A stretch of 64,000 nucleotides of DNA from HKST-UBA178 sp965223815 (GTDB lineage Bacteria; Pseudomonadota; Gammaproteobacteria; Chromatiales; Chromatiaceae). The translations under genes were made by a program, and so were the position numbers. The stretch covers positions 1,860,001-1,924,000 of the forward strand of contig OZ245019.1 in assembly GCA_965223815.1 (NCBI GenBank), read 5' to 3'. Of the stretch, positions 53,354 to 61,649 are shown in pieces. Below the pieces are notes generated by a model, which saw only the letters and a program-made list of their open reading frames with translations, did no database searches and had not been told where the DNA came from. The stretch's first letter is position 1, and the number at the start of each line of letters is the position of its first letter.

Positions 53354-54103
53354 TCACTGATCCGGGTAGAGTTCGCCAAACAGCTGTTTCAACTCCCCAA
53401 AACGCGCCTCGACGAGGTTATTACATCCCCTCTCATGGCGTGGGATAGCGACGCTTGTTTCACAGATGACACTGGCTGGCGAAGTTGATAGGAAGACTAT
53501 CCGATCGGCCAATACTATCGCTTCACGCAGATCGTGTGTAACAAAGAGCACACTGCAGCAGCAGCTGCTCCAGATGCTCACCAGTAGTTGTCTCAGCTGA
53601 TTCGCCGAAGGTTCGTCCAGGGAAACGAAGGGCTCGTCCATTAACAGCAGGTAAGGTTCAACGGCGAAAGCTCGCGCCAGCGCGGCCCGACGCTGCATGC
53701 CCAACGACAGTTGTGAAGGGTAGAAGTGGTGAAACTCCTGCAGTCCGGTGGAGTGAAGCAGAGAATCTACCAGATCGACCCGAGAGGATGGCTCTTCCAT
53801 AACCAGTTCAATATTGCTGCGCACCCTGAGCCAGGGAAGTAGACGGGGATTCTGAAAAACATAACCAAGTTTCTGAGAAACAGAATGCTCTGTAGGCGGC
53901 CAAAGGATTTCCCCTTGGTAGTTTTGGTCCAGCCCGGCTACGATTTGCAGTAAGGAGGTTTTTCCACAGCCCGACGGACCGACGATGGCGACGAACTCTC
54001 CTTTGCTCAACTGCAACTTTACGTCTCTGAGTATGAGACGCTGTAAACCGCTATCCTTGTCGGTGAAATACTTGGCATCGATGTTGATGTTGATCTTGTT
54101 CAT
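53354..54103 (-). CDS. ABC transporter ATP-binding protein (nitrate/sulfonate/taurine type)
   Basis: A 249-residue ATPase. Walker A VGPSGCGKTSLLQ (about 43-55), Q-loop GYVFQNPRLLPW, signature QLSLGMQRRAALARA, Walker B LLLMDEPFVSLDE, switch His in VTHDLREA. The signature Q-L-S-x-G-M-x-R-R is typical of the SsuB/TauB group. The start shares one base with the permease stop (TGATG). It powers uptake of an unknown small molecule delivered by the binding protein encoded at 54853-55875. Confidence 0.92.
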   Translation of the reverse strand: MNKININIDAKYFTDKDSGLQRLILRDVKLQLSKGEFVAIVGPSGCGKTSLLQIVAGLDQNYQGEILWPPTEHSVSQKLGYVFQNPRLLPWLRVRSNIELVMEEPSSRVDLVDSLLHSTGLQEFHHFYPSQLSLGMQRRAALARAFAVEPYLLLMDEPFVSLDEPSANQLRQLLVSIWSSCCCSVLFVTHDLREAIVLADRIVFLSTSPASVICETSVAIPRHERGCNNLVEARFGELKQLFGELYPDQ

Positions 54104-54849
54104 CAGTTGCGCCAGCGGTTGCTGCCGCGTTCCAAGGGTTGCAGCAGACCGTACTCAATCAGCAGCATCACGGCGATGAATGAGAAGCTGTAGGCCAGTA
54201 TTCCAGTGACATCGAACAGCTGGAAATAGAGATGAAGCTGGAATCCAACGCCATCGCTGCGGCCCAGCAGTTCGACGACCAGGACAATTTTCCATATCAG
54301 TGAAATGCCAGAGCGGGCGGCAACCGTGAAGTAAGGTACCAGTTGGGGCAGGGTGATATACAGCAGCATCTTGCGACGATTGAGATTGAAGCTGCGGGCC
54401 ATTTCCAGGTACTCCTGGTCTAAGGTTCTCGCACCCTCTCTCAGGGTAACGACTACATTCGGAATCTTATTGACTGCAATAGCGAAGATGGCGGTGGCTT
54501 CCCCCAGCCCGAACCACACGTATGAGAGGATGATTACCACCAACGCCGGTATGTTCAGAAAAAAAATAAGCCAGGGATCAAGAAACTGATTAGTGGTCCG
54601 TGAACGCCCCATGAAGATGCCGATGGCGCTACCGATGAGCATGGCGAAAGTGAATGAAATGGCCACCCGCCTGAGTGTAGCGCCAAGATGATGTCCAAGC
54701 TCGCCGCTGTACATTTCCATGCGTGCAAATTCTAAAACTGCCAGCGGCGTGGGCAGGAGACTATTGCTCCATAACCAGGAACCCAGTTGCCAGCAGCCAA
54801 GAAACAGCGATACCGATGCTATTCGCAGCAGGGCAGGATTAACCCGCAT
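54103..54849 (-). CDS. ABC transporter permease (nitrate/sulfonate/taurine type)
   Basis: A 248-residue inner-membrane permease with about six helices. The ATPase-contact segment reads LEMARSFNLNRRKMLLYITLPQLVPYF (about 148-173), equivalent to the EAA loop, followed by AARSGISLIWKIVLVVELLG, a conserved block of the SsuC/TauC group. It lies between the binding protein gene (3 bp gap) and the ATPase gene (1-base overlap). Confidence 0.9.
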   Translation of the reverse strand: MRVNPALLRIASVSLFLGCWQLGSWLWSNSLLPTPLAVLEFARMEMYSGELGHHLGATLRRVAISFTFAMLIGSAIGIFMGRSRTTNQFLDPWLIFFLNIPALVVIILSYVWFGLGEATAIFAIAVNKIPNVVVTLREGARTLDQEYLEMARSFNLNRRKMLLYITLPQLVPYFTVAARSGISLIWKIVLVVELLGRSDGVGFQLHLYFQLFDVTGILAYSFSFIAVMLLIEYGLLQPLERGSNRWRN

Positions 54850-54852
54850 CGA

Positions 54853-55875
54853 TCAGCGTGACACGGCGGGCCAGAAGGTCCCTTCGCTCAATGTTCCGAT
54901 GGATCCAACCAAGTCAGGGCCACCCAGTTCCCCCAGTATCCCAAATAGCTTTGCCGCATCCGTCTGTTCCGTTTCGCCCCACTCACCTGGTATGCCCGCC
55001 CGGAAACCATCGCGCAATGCGATGAATGTAGCATCGTCGGGCGCACGCATAAGCTGGCGTACCTGCAACCACTCTTCATCAGAAGATTTCAGTATTTGCT
55101 TGGCGGCGGCCACACTACGAAGGAACGCTTCCAGGGCGGCTTGCTTCTCCAGGCCCCAATGCTGGTCGAACACATATCCGAGCAAGGGTACTCTGCTTTC
55201 AACGCCCAACTGGTTCGCAGCTTGTTCCACTCCCAGGATTTTTTTCATACCAGCGGCCTCTAGCCTTGCTACGAAGTGCCAGAAGTTTACCACCGCGTCG
55301 ACTCGCCCCTGGATGAGTTGTTGATTCAGCAGTGGCGGCGCGGCGTAGACGGGGATAACCGCTTCGGCCAGATCCGTGCCCGTTTCCTGGATCGACAGCG
55401 CCCGCAGCAGTAGCCAGCTCTTGTCCAGGGGGCCGCCACCGATTCCCAGGCGTTTGCCTTGCAGATCTCGCAGTGAACGAATCTCGGAATTGGCAGGTAC
55501 CACCAGGGCGCCTACGGAACTGGAGTAGGGTACGAAGGTAAACGGTTGTCCCTCGGCCCGTTGCCGGGATACCCAGATCCAGTCAGAAACGGCAATATCG
55601 ACCTCAGCCGCCTGCAACGCCACCATGGTTGCCTGAACGCCCGCGAATTCAGCCACTTCCAACTCAAACCCCTCCGCGCGATCCAGGCCGTGGCGCTTGA
55701 TGACGTCCATCTCCCAACTCACGGTTCCGAACTTAAGGATTGCTATCCGTACCTTTTCGGCGGTCATGCCCGTGGACCAGGGCAGGCTGATCAATAAGGC
55801 CACCAAGATGGTTAACCGAAGCAGTAATCGCCGGGCGGCATGCCCCTTGTTCAGCGGTAGATTGCTATGTTCCAT
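54853..55875 (-). CDS. ABC transporter substrate-binding protein (NMT1/SsuA-like)
   Basis: A 340-residue periplasmic binding protein with a signal peptide (residues 13-35, LLLRLTILVALLISLPWSTGMTA). The mature part has FGTVSWEMDVIKRHGLDRAEGFELEVAEFAG, VDIAVSDWIWVSRQRAEGQPFTFVPYSSS, the RSLRDLQGKRLGIGGGPLDKSW loop and VDAVVNFWHFVARLEAAGM. These are typical of NMT1/SsuA-like proteins. ATG 55875 was chosen with GGGAG upstream; a longer frame to 55914 is unlikely. The ligand is unknown; its head-to-head placement with the quinoprotein-relay metallohydrolase suggests something used by that system. Confidence 0.88.
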   Translation of the reverse strand: MEHSNLPLNKGHAARRLLLRLTILVALLISLPWSTGMTAEKVRIAILKFGTVSWEMDVIKRHGLDRAEGFELEVAEFAGVQATMVALQAAEVDIAVSDWIWVSRQRAEGQPFTFVPYSSSVGALVVPANSEIRSLRDLQGKRLGIGGGPLDKSWLLLRALSIQETGTDLAEAVIPVYAAPPLLNQQLIQGRVDAVVNFWHFVARLEAAGMKKILGVEQAANQLGVESRVPLLGYVFDQHWGLEKQAALEAFLRSVAAAKQILKSSDEEWLQVRQLMRAPDDATFIALRDGFRAGIPGEWGETEQTDAAKLFGILGELGGPDLVGSIGTLSEGTFWPAVSR

Positions 55876-55945
55876 CGAATTCTCCCGAGTATTTGAGCTA
55901 GTCTTTACCAGCAATGCTCAGTCACTTTTCGGAAACCGCCAGACT

Positions 55946-56959
55946 ATGTCTGAAAGCAATATGTACGCCAAACGCGCCTGGATACGGAACTTGGAACGCC
56001 CTCCAAAGACCTGTCGGAAACCAGCCTGCAGCCGGCGGCCCTGGGCCGGGGCCTGGTGCACCCTACTCCTGTTGTTCGGGCTATTCTGGGGAGTCGACTC
56101 CCGGGGTGACATCATTGTGGAGGAGGTGGCACCTGGTCTTTATGTGCGCGCCGGCTTGCAACAGGAACCCAGCCCAGAGAATCGGGGGCGGATCGCCAAT
56201 ATTGGCTTCATTGTCGGCGAACAACGGGTCGCGGTTATCGATTCCGGCAGCAGCCTTCACGAAGGGCTGGAGTTGCGGGCTGCTATTCGCCGGGTGACCT
56301 CTCTCCCCATCGCCTACGTTATTTTCACCCACATGCATCCAGACCACGTACTGGGAGCGGGAGCTTTTGTTGAGGACAACCCCAGGTTCGTGGGCCACAA
56401 GCAACTGGCGGATGCCTTGGCCAGGAGACAGTCATTTTATCTCGACGCAACCCGCAGGCTGTTGGGTGGGAAGCTGGAAGGCACGCAACTGATAATGCCC
56501 AATGCCACGGTATCGGAAAATCTGGAGCTGGACCTGGGAGCACGGGTGATTCATGTCGAGGCACATCCCACTGCCCATACCAACAATGACTTGACAGTTC
56601 ACGATCCCACCACCGGCACTTTGTGGCTGTCGGATCTGTTGTTTATCGAGCGTCTTCCGGTAATCGATGGCAGCATCCTGGGTTGGCTGCGGCTGATGAA
56701 CCGTCTTTCCGAAAGGAATTTGGAGAGGGTGGTGCCAGGGCACGGGCCGGTTTCTACACACTGGAAAGAAGCATTTGCCGCTCAGCAACGCTATTTGAAC
56801 AAAGTCGCCGACGGTGTCAGGGAGGTGATCCGTAACAACGGCACCATCACTCAGGCGGTAGCAGAGGTCGCCATGGATGAACGGGATCACTGGCTGTTGT
56901 TCGATGAAAACCATGGCCGCAATGTCACTGCCAGTTTCGTGGAATTGGAGTGGGAGTGA
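55946..56959 (+). CDS. Quinoprotein relay system zinc metallohydrolase (exported)
   Basis: A 337-residue metallo-beta-lactamase-fold protein. After a basic N-terminus, a signal helix (WAGAWCTLLLLFGLFWGVDS) leads to the periplasm. The zinc site shows THMHPDHVLGAG (HxHxDH), AHPTAHTNNDL with a second His, WLSDLLFIERLPV with the bridging Asp and VPGHGPV with the last His. Such exported hydrolases are found beside SoxYZ-like carriers in loci for PQQ-dependent dehydrogenases. The reaction is not established; relatives cleave thioesters or similar bonds, so release of a group from the Sox-like carrier is a reasonable idea. ATG 55946 was chosen; 55961 is also possible. It is divergent from the ABC operon. 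Confidence 0.85.
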   Translation: MSESNMYAKRAWIRNLERPPKTCRKPACSRRPWAGAWCTLLLLFGLFWGVDSRGDIIVEEVAPGLYVRAGLQQEPSPENRGRIANIGFIVGEQRVAVIDSGSSLHEGLELRAAIRRVTSLPIAYVIFTHMHPDHVLGAGAFVEDNPRFVGHKQLADALARRQSFYLDATRRLLGGKLEGTQLIMPNATVSENLELDLGARVIHVEAHPTAHTNNDLTVHDPTTGTLWLSDLLFIERLPVIDGSILGWLRLMNRLSERNLERVVPGHGPVSTHWKEAFAAQQRYLNKVADGVREVIRNNGTITQAVAEVAMDERDHWLLFDENHGRNVTASFVELEWE

Positions 56960-57131
56960 GGTTTTTGGTGGAAACCCTAGTTTATCAGCGGTAGTCGTTA
57001 TTGAACCGACGATCTGATTTGGCATCCAAATTGATTGTGAGCATTGATGAATTCCAAGCACCACCCACGCGCTTTGTCAGCCCCGGGTATTTCAGGGTCC
57101 CTGACCGTGGCCTGAATGGACTGTAACTAAT

Positions 57132-57992
57132 ATGGGGATGAGTGGGATGACAACTGTGCCGAAAATGCAACAATTCGAACGTTCAACATCGCTGAGATAT
57201 TTCCTGTTTTCATTACTGCTGGTGTGCGTCACACCGACTTCTGGCGTTTTGGCCGGGGAGGGGGAGGAACGGTGGCGGGAGATTAAATCTTCGCTCTTTG
57301 GGGACAGGCAAATCGAAGCAGGCACTTCGGTAATATCCCTTGAGACTCCCTACCGGGCTATGGACGCCGCGGTAGTGCCGTTGACGATCAACAGTCTGGT
57401 CCCCCAAACTCCCGCAAGCTACATCAAAAGTCTCTATCTTGTTATCGACAACAACCCCTCCCCGGTTGCCGCTGTGTTCCATTTTCCAGGCAAGAGGGAT
57501 TGGCAGAGTCTCTCAACCCGGGTTCGGGTAAACGCTTATACCGATATCCGCGTGATTACCGAGACCAACGAGGGAAAAATTTACATGGTAAATAATTTCG
57601 TCAAGGCCTCTGGTGGATGCTCGGCTCCTCCTCTCAAAGACCCTGCGGCGGCCAGATCCACCCTCGGCAAAATGAAATTCAGAGTGCCGGAGGCGAAAGA
57701 CGATGCCAGCAAGGTACTGGCACAACTGCTGATCAAGCACCCCAATAACTCCGGTTTGCAGTTCGATCAGATATCGCGCAATTACATCCCTGCGGATTTT
57801 ATCCGCAGCATTGAGGTGAGTTACAACGACGAAATCTTGTTTACAGTGGATGCGGATATCTCCATCAGCGAAGACCCCAGTATTCGCTTTGGATTCGAGC
57901 CAGAGGGCGGTGGTGAGCTAAAGGTTTCGGTAAAAGACTCCACAGGTCGAGTCTTCGCGGAAACTTTTGGTGTTGAGGGCAGTAACGGCTAG
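57132..57992 (+). CDS. Quinoprotein dehydrogenase-associated SoxYZ-like carrier
   Basis: A 286-residue exported protein that fuses a SoxY-like half (residues 45-185) to a SoxZ-like half (190-286). The signal peptide reads RYFLFSLLLVCVTPTSGVLAG. The SoxY half ends KASGGCSAPPL, placing the carrier Cys at 163 (SoxY proteins carry their substrate on a Cys in a GGCGG-type tail). The SoxZ half has FDQISRNYIPADFIRSIEV and a final KVSVKDSTGRVFAETF, as in SoxZ. No SoxA, SoxX or SoxB is encoded here, so the cargo may differ from thiosulfate sulfur. ATG codons at 57132, 57138 and 57147 are possible starts. Confidence 0.87.
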   Translation: MGMSGMTTVPKMQQFERSTSLRYFLFSLLLVCVTPTSGVLAGEGEERWREIKSSLFGDRQIEAGTSVISLETPYRAMDAAVVPLTINSLVPQTPASYIKSLYLVIDNNPSPVAAVFHFPGKRDWQSLSTRVRVNAYTDIRVITETNEGKIYMVNNFVKASGGCSAPPLKDPAAARSTLGKMKFRVPEAKDDASKVLAQLLIKHPNNSGLQFDQISRNYIPADFIRSIEVSYNDEILFTVDADISISEDPSIRFGFEPEGGGELKVSVKDSTGRVFAETFGVEGSNG

Positions 57993-58101
57993 TCAGCCGG
58001 GACGTATATCTCCACCGCCAGTTGATACAACCACGGGTGGAAGTACCCTAGTGCTGACAGCTTGCTTCAAGCGGGATCAATACATTGGATAACCTGAATG
58101 T

Positions 58102-58455
58102 TTAAAAGCAGCGCAGGGTTGATTCCGCCTGTATTTCCCGCAGTCGAGCGATAGCTTTATCCGACCAAGTGGAATTTTTATAAATTGCATTGCGGCCAGC
58201 TCCCGACATCTGCCGCAGAGCCAACAGTGTCTCCACGTGCTCGTACTCCTCAATCGGCATTGCCGCAGCAATAAAGTCAATGCTGCAGGAACATTTCTTA
58301 AGCATCTCCGGAGTCTGGCCATTAGCTGCCATACAACCTATCACGTAGTCGACGGCGACCTCCGTGGGGTATTGGGCCTTGGTTTCGCTTTCCATTGCTG
58401 GCAAAGAAAATGCCGGTGAGACCAGTAGCAGAGCGGTCAAGATTCTAATCTTCAT
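58102..58455 (-). CDS. Small exported Cys-containing protein of the quinoprotein locus
   Basis: A 117-residue protein with a Sec signal peptide (MKIRILTALLLVSPAFSLPA). The mature part has Cys in VIGCMAANGQTPEMLKKCSCSID and a final RCF, four in all, probably forming disulfides. I recall similar small Cys proteins near quinoprotein dehydrogenase genes, but cannot check that. ATG 58455 was chosen because GAGAG lies upstream and a signal peptide starts there; a longer frame to 58509 overlaps the neighbour. It follows the gene at 58506-59189 after about 50 bp. Function unknown. Confidence 0.75.
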   Translation of the reverse strand: MKIRILTALLLVSPAFSLPAMESETKAQYPTEVAVDYVIGCMAANGQTPEMLKKCSCSIDFIAAAMPIEEYEHVETLLALRQMSGAGRNAIYKNSTWSDKAIARLREIQAESTLRCF

Positions 58456-58505
58456 TGGGTAACGTCTCTCGGGTGGATAAATCCATCTGGCATCGAGTTT
58501 CACGT

Positions 58506-59189
58506 TCAAGTCTCTGATTTAAGCCCGCTGAAAGTCAGCGTCTCTTCAATAACGGTTGCTTCTCCGTCTTTTCCCGGCACCAGGCTGTGTATGCTATAGA
58601 CTCCACCGGGAATCTGTCTTGAAAAAATAAACTCGTAGCGTTTGTCCTCGTAGGATCTGAATTTGTCGATATTGCGGTCGGCAACAAAGGGTTTCACCAC
58701 GATTTCAGTTGCATCCAGCACTTTGCCCTCAAATGTGATTTTAGTGTGGCGCATCTGTGGTGTGCGGAAAGATCGCCTGATGACATTACGAAAATACCCG
58801 TTGCCGCCCCCAACCGCTTTGGCCATTTGCTGAATATCGTACTCGAGGTAATGAATCAGTACGGGATTACCGACATACCCAACCGACGGGGCAAATTCGA
58901 TGTGACGTGTGCCGCTTAGAAAGTCGAAGCTCAAACTGCGCTTTTGCTGGCCGTCCACTGCGGTAACGAATACCCGAACTCGGTCGGTAACCATCTCCGC
59001 GCCGTTCGCGGTGCTTATAAACCGGTAGTTGAGGATACTCCCTTCCTCGACTCCGCGCAGATGATCGTCCATAAAAAACAGCTGCTGCGCTGGGTTCAAC
59101 TCGTAGGTGTCCGACTGTCCTTCGGTAGCGGCTACCGTACTGGTAAATATTATTGGCACCAAACAGGCAGTGATAGCTAGATTCGGCAT
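58506..59189 (-). CDS. Exported protein, possibly LolA-like, of the quinoprotein locus
   Basis: A 227-residue protein with a signal peptide (MPNLAITACLVPIIFTSTVAA). The mature part is beta-rich: LNPAQQLFFMDDHLRGVEEGSILNYRF, SLSFDFLSGTRHIEF, HTKITFEGKVLDATEIVVKPF, RYEFIFSRQIPGGVYSIHSLV and a final IEETLTFSG. The pattern suggests an unclosed beta-barrel such as LolA/LolB-like carriers, but no family is certain. ATG 59189 is preferred; the upstream start at 59255 would overlap a sigma-54-like promoter at 59244-59259. Placed between SoxYZ and SoxC genes, it probably belongs to the relay. Function unknown. Confidence 0.78.
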   Translation of the reverse strand: MPNLAITACLVPIIFTSTVAATEGQSDTYELNPAQQLFFMDDHLRGVEEGSILNYRFISTANGAEMVTDRVRVFVTAVDGQQKRSLSFDFLSGTRHIEFAPSVGYVGNPVLIHYLEYDIQQMAKAVGGGNGYFRNVIRRSFRTPQMRHTKITFEGKVLDATEIVVKPFVADRNIDKFRSYEDKRYEFIFSRQIPGGVYSIHSLVPGKDGEATVIEETLTFSGLKSET

Positions 59190-59243
59190 GAATGGGTTTA
59201 TCCTTTGAAGGAAGAAACAAATTGGTAAGTTGTTAGAGAAAAA

Positions 59244-59259
59244 GGCAATAACCATACCA
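59244..59259 (-). promoter_or_regulatory. Sigma-54-like promoter for the 59189-58102 genes
   Basis: Minus strand TGGTAT-GGTTA-TTGCC; GG and GC are in register, with 9 of 12 consensus bases. It would start transcription near 59232, about 43 bases before the ATG at 59189. Confidence 0.35.
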
Positions 59260-59326
59260 GTATAGTTGTCGCGTAAAGATGGCGGGCGGCCGAAGCGCGC
59301 TCCTCTCAGCGGCGCTAACTGGTCTT

Positions 59327-59342
59327 TGGTACGAACCCTGCA
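59327..59342 (+). promoter_or_regulatory. Sigma-54-like promoter for soxC-soxD
   Basis: TGGTACG-AACC-CTGCA matches 10 of 12 consensus bases, including GG, the G at position 7 and GC. Transcription would start near 59354, about 130 bases before soxC. It is divergent from the similar site at 59244-59259. Confidence 0.42.
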
Positions 59343-59484
59343 TCCATTTGAGTGCTATCGGGGGTGGGACTCGGCCAGTCGGGTTCCGCCCGTTATATCC
59401 CCCCACATCCCCCTCGAGGTCTGGCGGATATTGGGAGCCACGGGGAGGGATCCCAGGCCGTAGGCTAATGCGGATTGCTTCGTT

Positions 59485-60774
59485 ATGGATTATCGGAAAA
59501 AAAAAGCCAAGCATCTGATAGATGAAAGTCCGTTGCTGCCTGCACGGCGTAGTTTCATCAAGCGAGGATTGGCAGCGGGTGGATTGGCGGTGTCGGGCTT
59601 GGCTGTGGCCGGCAATTCATCGAGCCCGGCAAAGCGGAAAGATGCCGGTAGTTCACTGTCCATGCCCGGAGAACCGTTCTCCAATTATGGCCAGCCCTCA
59701 GTTTATGAAAAGCATGTAATTCGTTGGATATCTGCCAATAACATGGTTTCCGCCAACGGTGTCTCCTGGACACCCCTGCATGATCTGGAGGGTTTTATTA
59801 CCCCCAATCCTCTCCATTTCGAGCGTCACCACAACGGAGTTCCGCAAATCGATCCTGAGCACCACCAGCTGTTGGTGGACGGTCGGGTGAGGCAGCCCTT
59901 GTTGTTTTCCCTGGATGCCCTCAAACGCTACCCGGTGGTTTCCCGGCTTTGCTTCATTGAATGCGGTGGAAATAGCGCTGCCGCCTGGAACAGGCAGCCT
60001 ATCCAGTCACGAGCAGGGCACTTCCATGGATTGGTGTCCTGCAGTGAATGGAGCGGTGTTCCCCTGGTTACGCTGCTTTCCGAGGCGGGAGTTGATCCCG
60101 GGTCCCGGTGGCTGGTTGCGGAGGGTGCCGACGCTGCCGGGGTCAGCGTCAGTCTGCCCCTCGACAGGATAATCGACCGGGCAATCGTCGCCATTTATCA
60201 GAATGGAGAGCGCATCAGACCTGAGAACGGCTACCCCTTGCGCCTGTTGGTGCCGGGCTGGGAGGGTATAGTCAATGTCAAATGGCTGCGCAGATTGAAG
60301 CTTACTAGCGAGCCTCTGATGTCCCGCTATGAGACCGCGAAATACACCGACCTGTTGCCTGATGGGAAGTCCCGGCAGTTTAGTTTTCTCATGCAGGTCA
60401 AGTCGCTGATCACCAGACCTTCGCCCGGATTGGACCTTCAGGGGCCGGGTTATTGCGAGATTAGCGGGTTGGCCTGGTCCGGCGCCGGGCGCATCAGTCG
60501 GGTACAGGTCTCAGTGGATGGTGGAGAGAGCTGGATGGAGGCGCAGTTACAGCAGCCTATCTTACCCGCCTGTTTGACCCGATTTCGCCTGCCCTGGCAC
60601 TGGGATGGCAAGGCGGCGGTATTGGTCAGCCGTGCGTTTGACGATCAGGGCGGTACCCAACCAAGCCGTCAGGCTCTTCTGGAGTCCAGGGGTGAATTCA
60701 ACAATTACCACTACAACGCACTGGTCAGTTGGCATATAGCGCCTAGCGGTAGAATCCAGCATGTCTACCTATGA
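59485..60774 (+). CDS. soxC: SoxC-like sulfane/sulfite dehydrogenase molybdenum subunit
   Basis: A 429-residue sulfite-oxidase-family protein. A twin-arginine-type signal (RRSFIKRGLAAGGLAVSGLAVAG, about 21-43) sends it folded to the periplasm. The molybdopterin domain shows FIECGGNSAAAWNRQ and the metal-ligand Cys in HGLVSCSEWSGVPLVTLL (about 184). YPLRLLVPGWEGIVNVKWLRRL is the substrate-pocket region, and a C-terminal Mo-co dimerisation domain contains VQVSVDGGESWMEA. SoxCD oxidises the sulfane sulfur held on SoxY. Its 3' end overlaps the cytochrome gene by 14 bases. Here it is found with a SoxYZ-like fusion but without SoxAXB. Confidence 0.9.
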   Translation: MDYRKKKAKHLIDESPLLPARRSFIKRGLAAGGLAVSGLAVAGNSSSPAKRKDAGSSLSMPGEPFSNYGQPSVYEKHVIRWISANNMVSANGVSWTPLHDLEGFITPNPLHFERHHNGVPQIDPEHHQLLVDGRVRQPLLFSLDALKRYPVVSRLCFIECGGNSAAAWNRQPIQSRAGHFHGLVSCSEWSGVPLVTLLSEAGVDPGSRWLVAEGADAAGVSVSLPLDRIIDRAIVAIYQNGERIRPENGYPLRLLVPGWEGIVNVKWLRRLKLTSEPLMSRYETAKYTDLLPDGKSRQFSFLMQVKSLITRPSPGLDLQGPGYCEISGLAWSGAGRISRVQVSVDGGESWMEAQLQQPILPACLTRFRLPWHWDGKAAVLVSRAFDDQGGTQPSRQALLESRGEFNNYHYNALVSWHIAPSGRIQHVYL

Positions 60775-61360
60775 AACGCGTATAGCTGCCCCACCAGCCA
60801 CCCTTGGTACGGGAGCCGGTCTGCGGTTCGCCCGGATCTGGTGCGTCATCGGCCTGCCACTGCTTGCGGTATCTATGATGGCAAGCGCGGCGATAGTGCC
60901 CCCCCCACCGGGGCCGGCGCTCGGTCAGCCTGCCTCACCGCAAGACGTCGCCGTAAGGGAATATTCGGTGTCGCGGGAGGGCGAGGGACTTCCCCAAGGC
61001 AGCGGTACTGCCGCCGAGGGCGAAATACTGTACAAGCAGCTATGCGAAAAATGCCACGGCAGCCAAGGCAGAGGTGCCAGTGCGGAGGAACTGGTAGGGG
61101 GAATCGGCAGCCTCGCGAGTGATTACCCGGATAGGACTGTCGGAAGCTACTGGCCCTATGCTCCAACCCTCTTCGATTATATCCGGCGTGCCATGCCAAT
61201 AGACGCACCGCTCTCCCTCACCGATTCCCAAGTCTATGCGCTTTGCGCCTATATCTTGCACTTGAACGGTCTGATACCGGGCACACTCTCCATGGATGCC
61301 AAAAGCCTGCCACGAGTGGATATGCCAAACCGTGATGGCTTTCTGCCGTTGATTCCTTAA
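60761..61360 (+). CDS. soxD: SoxD-like monoheme cytochrome c
   Basis: A 199-residue exported cytochrome. A membrane or signal helix lies at 25-44. One heme site, LCEKCHGSQG (about 93-102), is followed by the SoxD-type SYWPYAPTLFDYIRRAMP (about 129-146), whose Met is the likely sixth ligand, and VYALCAYILHLNGLIP. Classical SoxD (Paracoccus) has about 380 residues and two hemes, so this is a short monoheme form. It should accept electrons from the SoxC-like subunit. It overlaps soxC by 14 bases. Confidence 0.85.
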   Translation: MSTYETRIAAPPATLGTGAGLRFARIWCVIGLPLLAVSMMASAAIVPPPPGPALGQPASPQDVAVREYSVSREGEGLPQGSGTAAEGEILYKQLCEKCHGSQGRGASAEELVGGIGSLASDYPDRTVGSYWPYAPTLFDYIRRAMPIDAPLSLTDSQVYALCAYILHLNGLIPGTLSMDAKSLPRVDMPNRDGFLPLIP

Positions 61361-61454
61361 CGCTGCAACACGCTGTCCAAGCGAACGGATATCCGCAGGC
61401 GTCAGGCAGAGATTTTCATTGCTGCAATCGCCTAATAATCGAACACTATTCCTG

Positions 61455-61649
61455 CTAGCCGAACAACCTTCGCAGCCAACCAAAAAAACCGCCGCTCTGG
61501 GTCGCTGGCGGGGATGAAGAGTCTGCGGGGGCGGTAGCCGCAGCCGGGGCATCGGATTGCGCTGGCCCCTCTCGCTGCCCTATGGTGCTTTGTAATTGTT
61601 CGTGATGCCGCCTCAGTATCGAATCTTCGGGTGTTGATTGCATGTTCAT
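61455..61649 (-). CDS. Small hypothetical protein with amphipathic C-terminus (64 aa)
   Basis: The gene starts at ATG 61649, with a perfect AGGAGG six bases upstream. The protein has a charged N-terminal helix (PEDSILRRHHEQLQ, about 7-20), an Ala/Pro/Ser-rich linker (DAPAAATAPADSSSPPAT) and a C-terminal GGFFGWLRRLFG that could be a membrane-binding amphipathic helix. There is no signal peptide and no known family. It is convergent with soxD and lies in the quinoprotein island, so a membrane-associated accessory role is possible. The strong ribosome-binding site is the best evidence that it is real. Confidence 0.65.
   Translation of the reverse strand: MNMQSTPEDSILRRHHEQLQSTIGQREGPAQSDAPAAATAPADSSSPPATQSGGFFGWLRRLFG

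Noticed and set aside
57020..57035. Possible sigma-54 promoter TGGCAT-CCAAA-TTGAT upstream of the SoxYZ-like gene
   Set aside because: The -24 part is good but the -12 element lacks the invariant GC, so it was not listed as a promoter.
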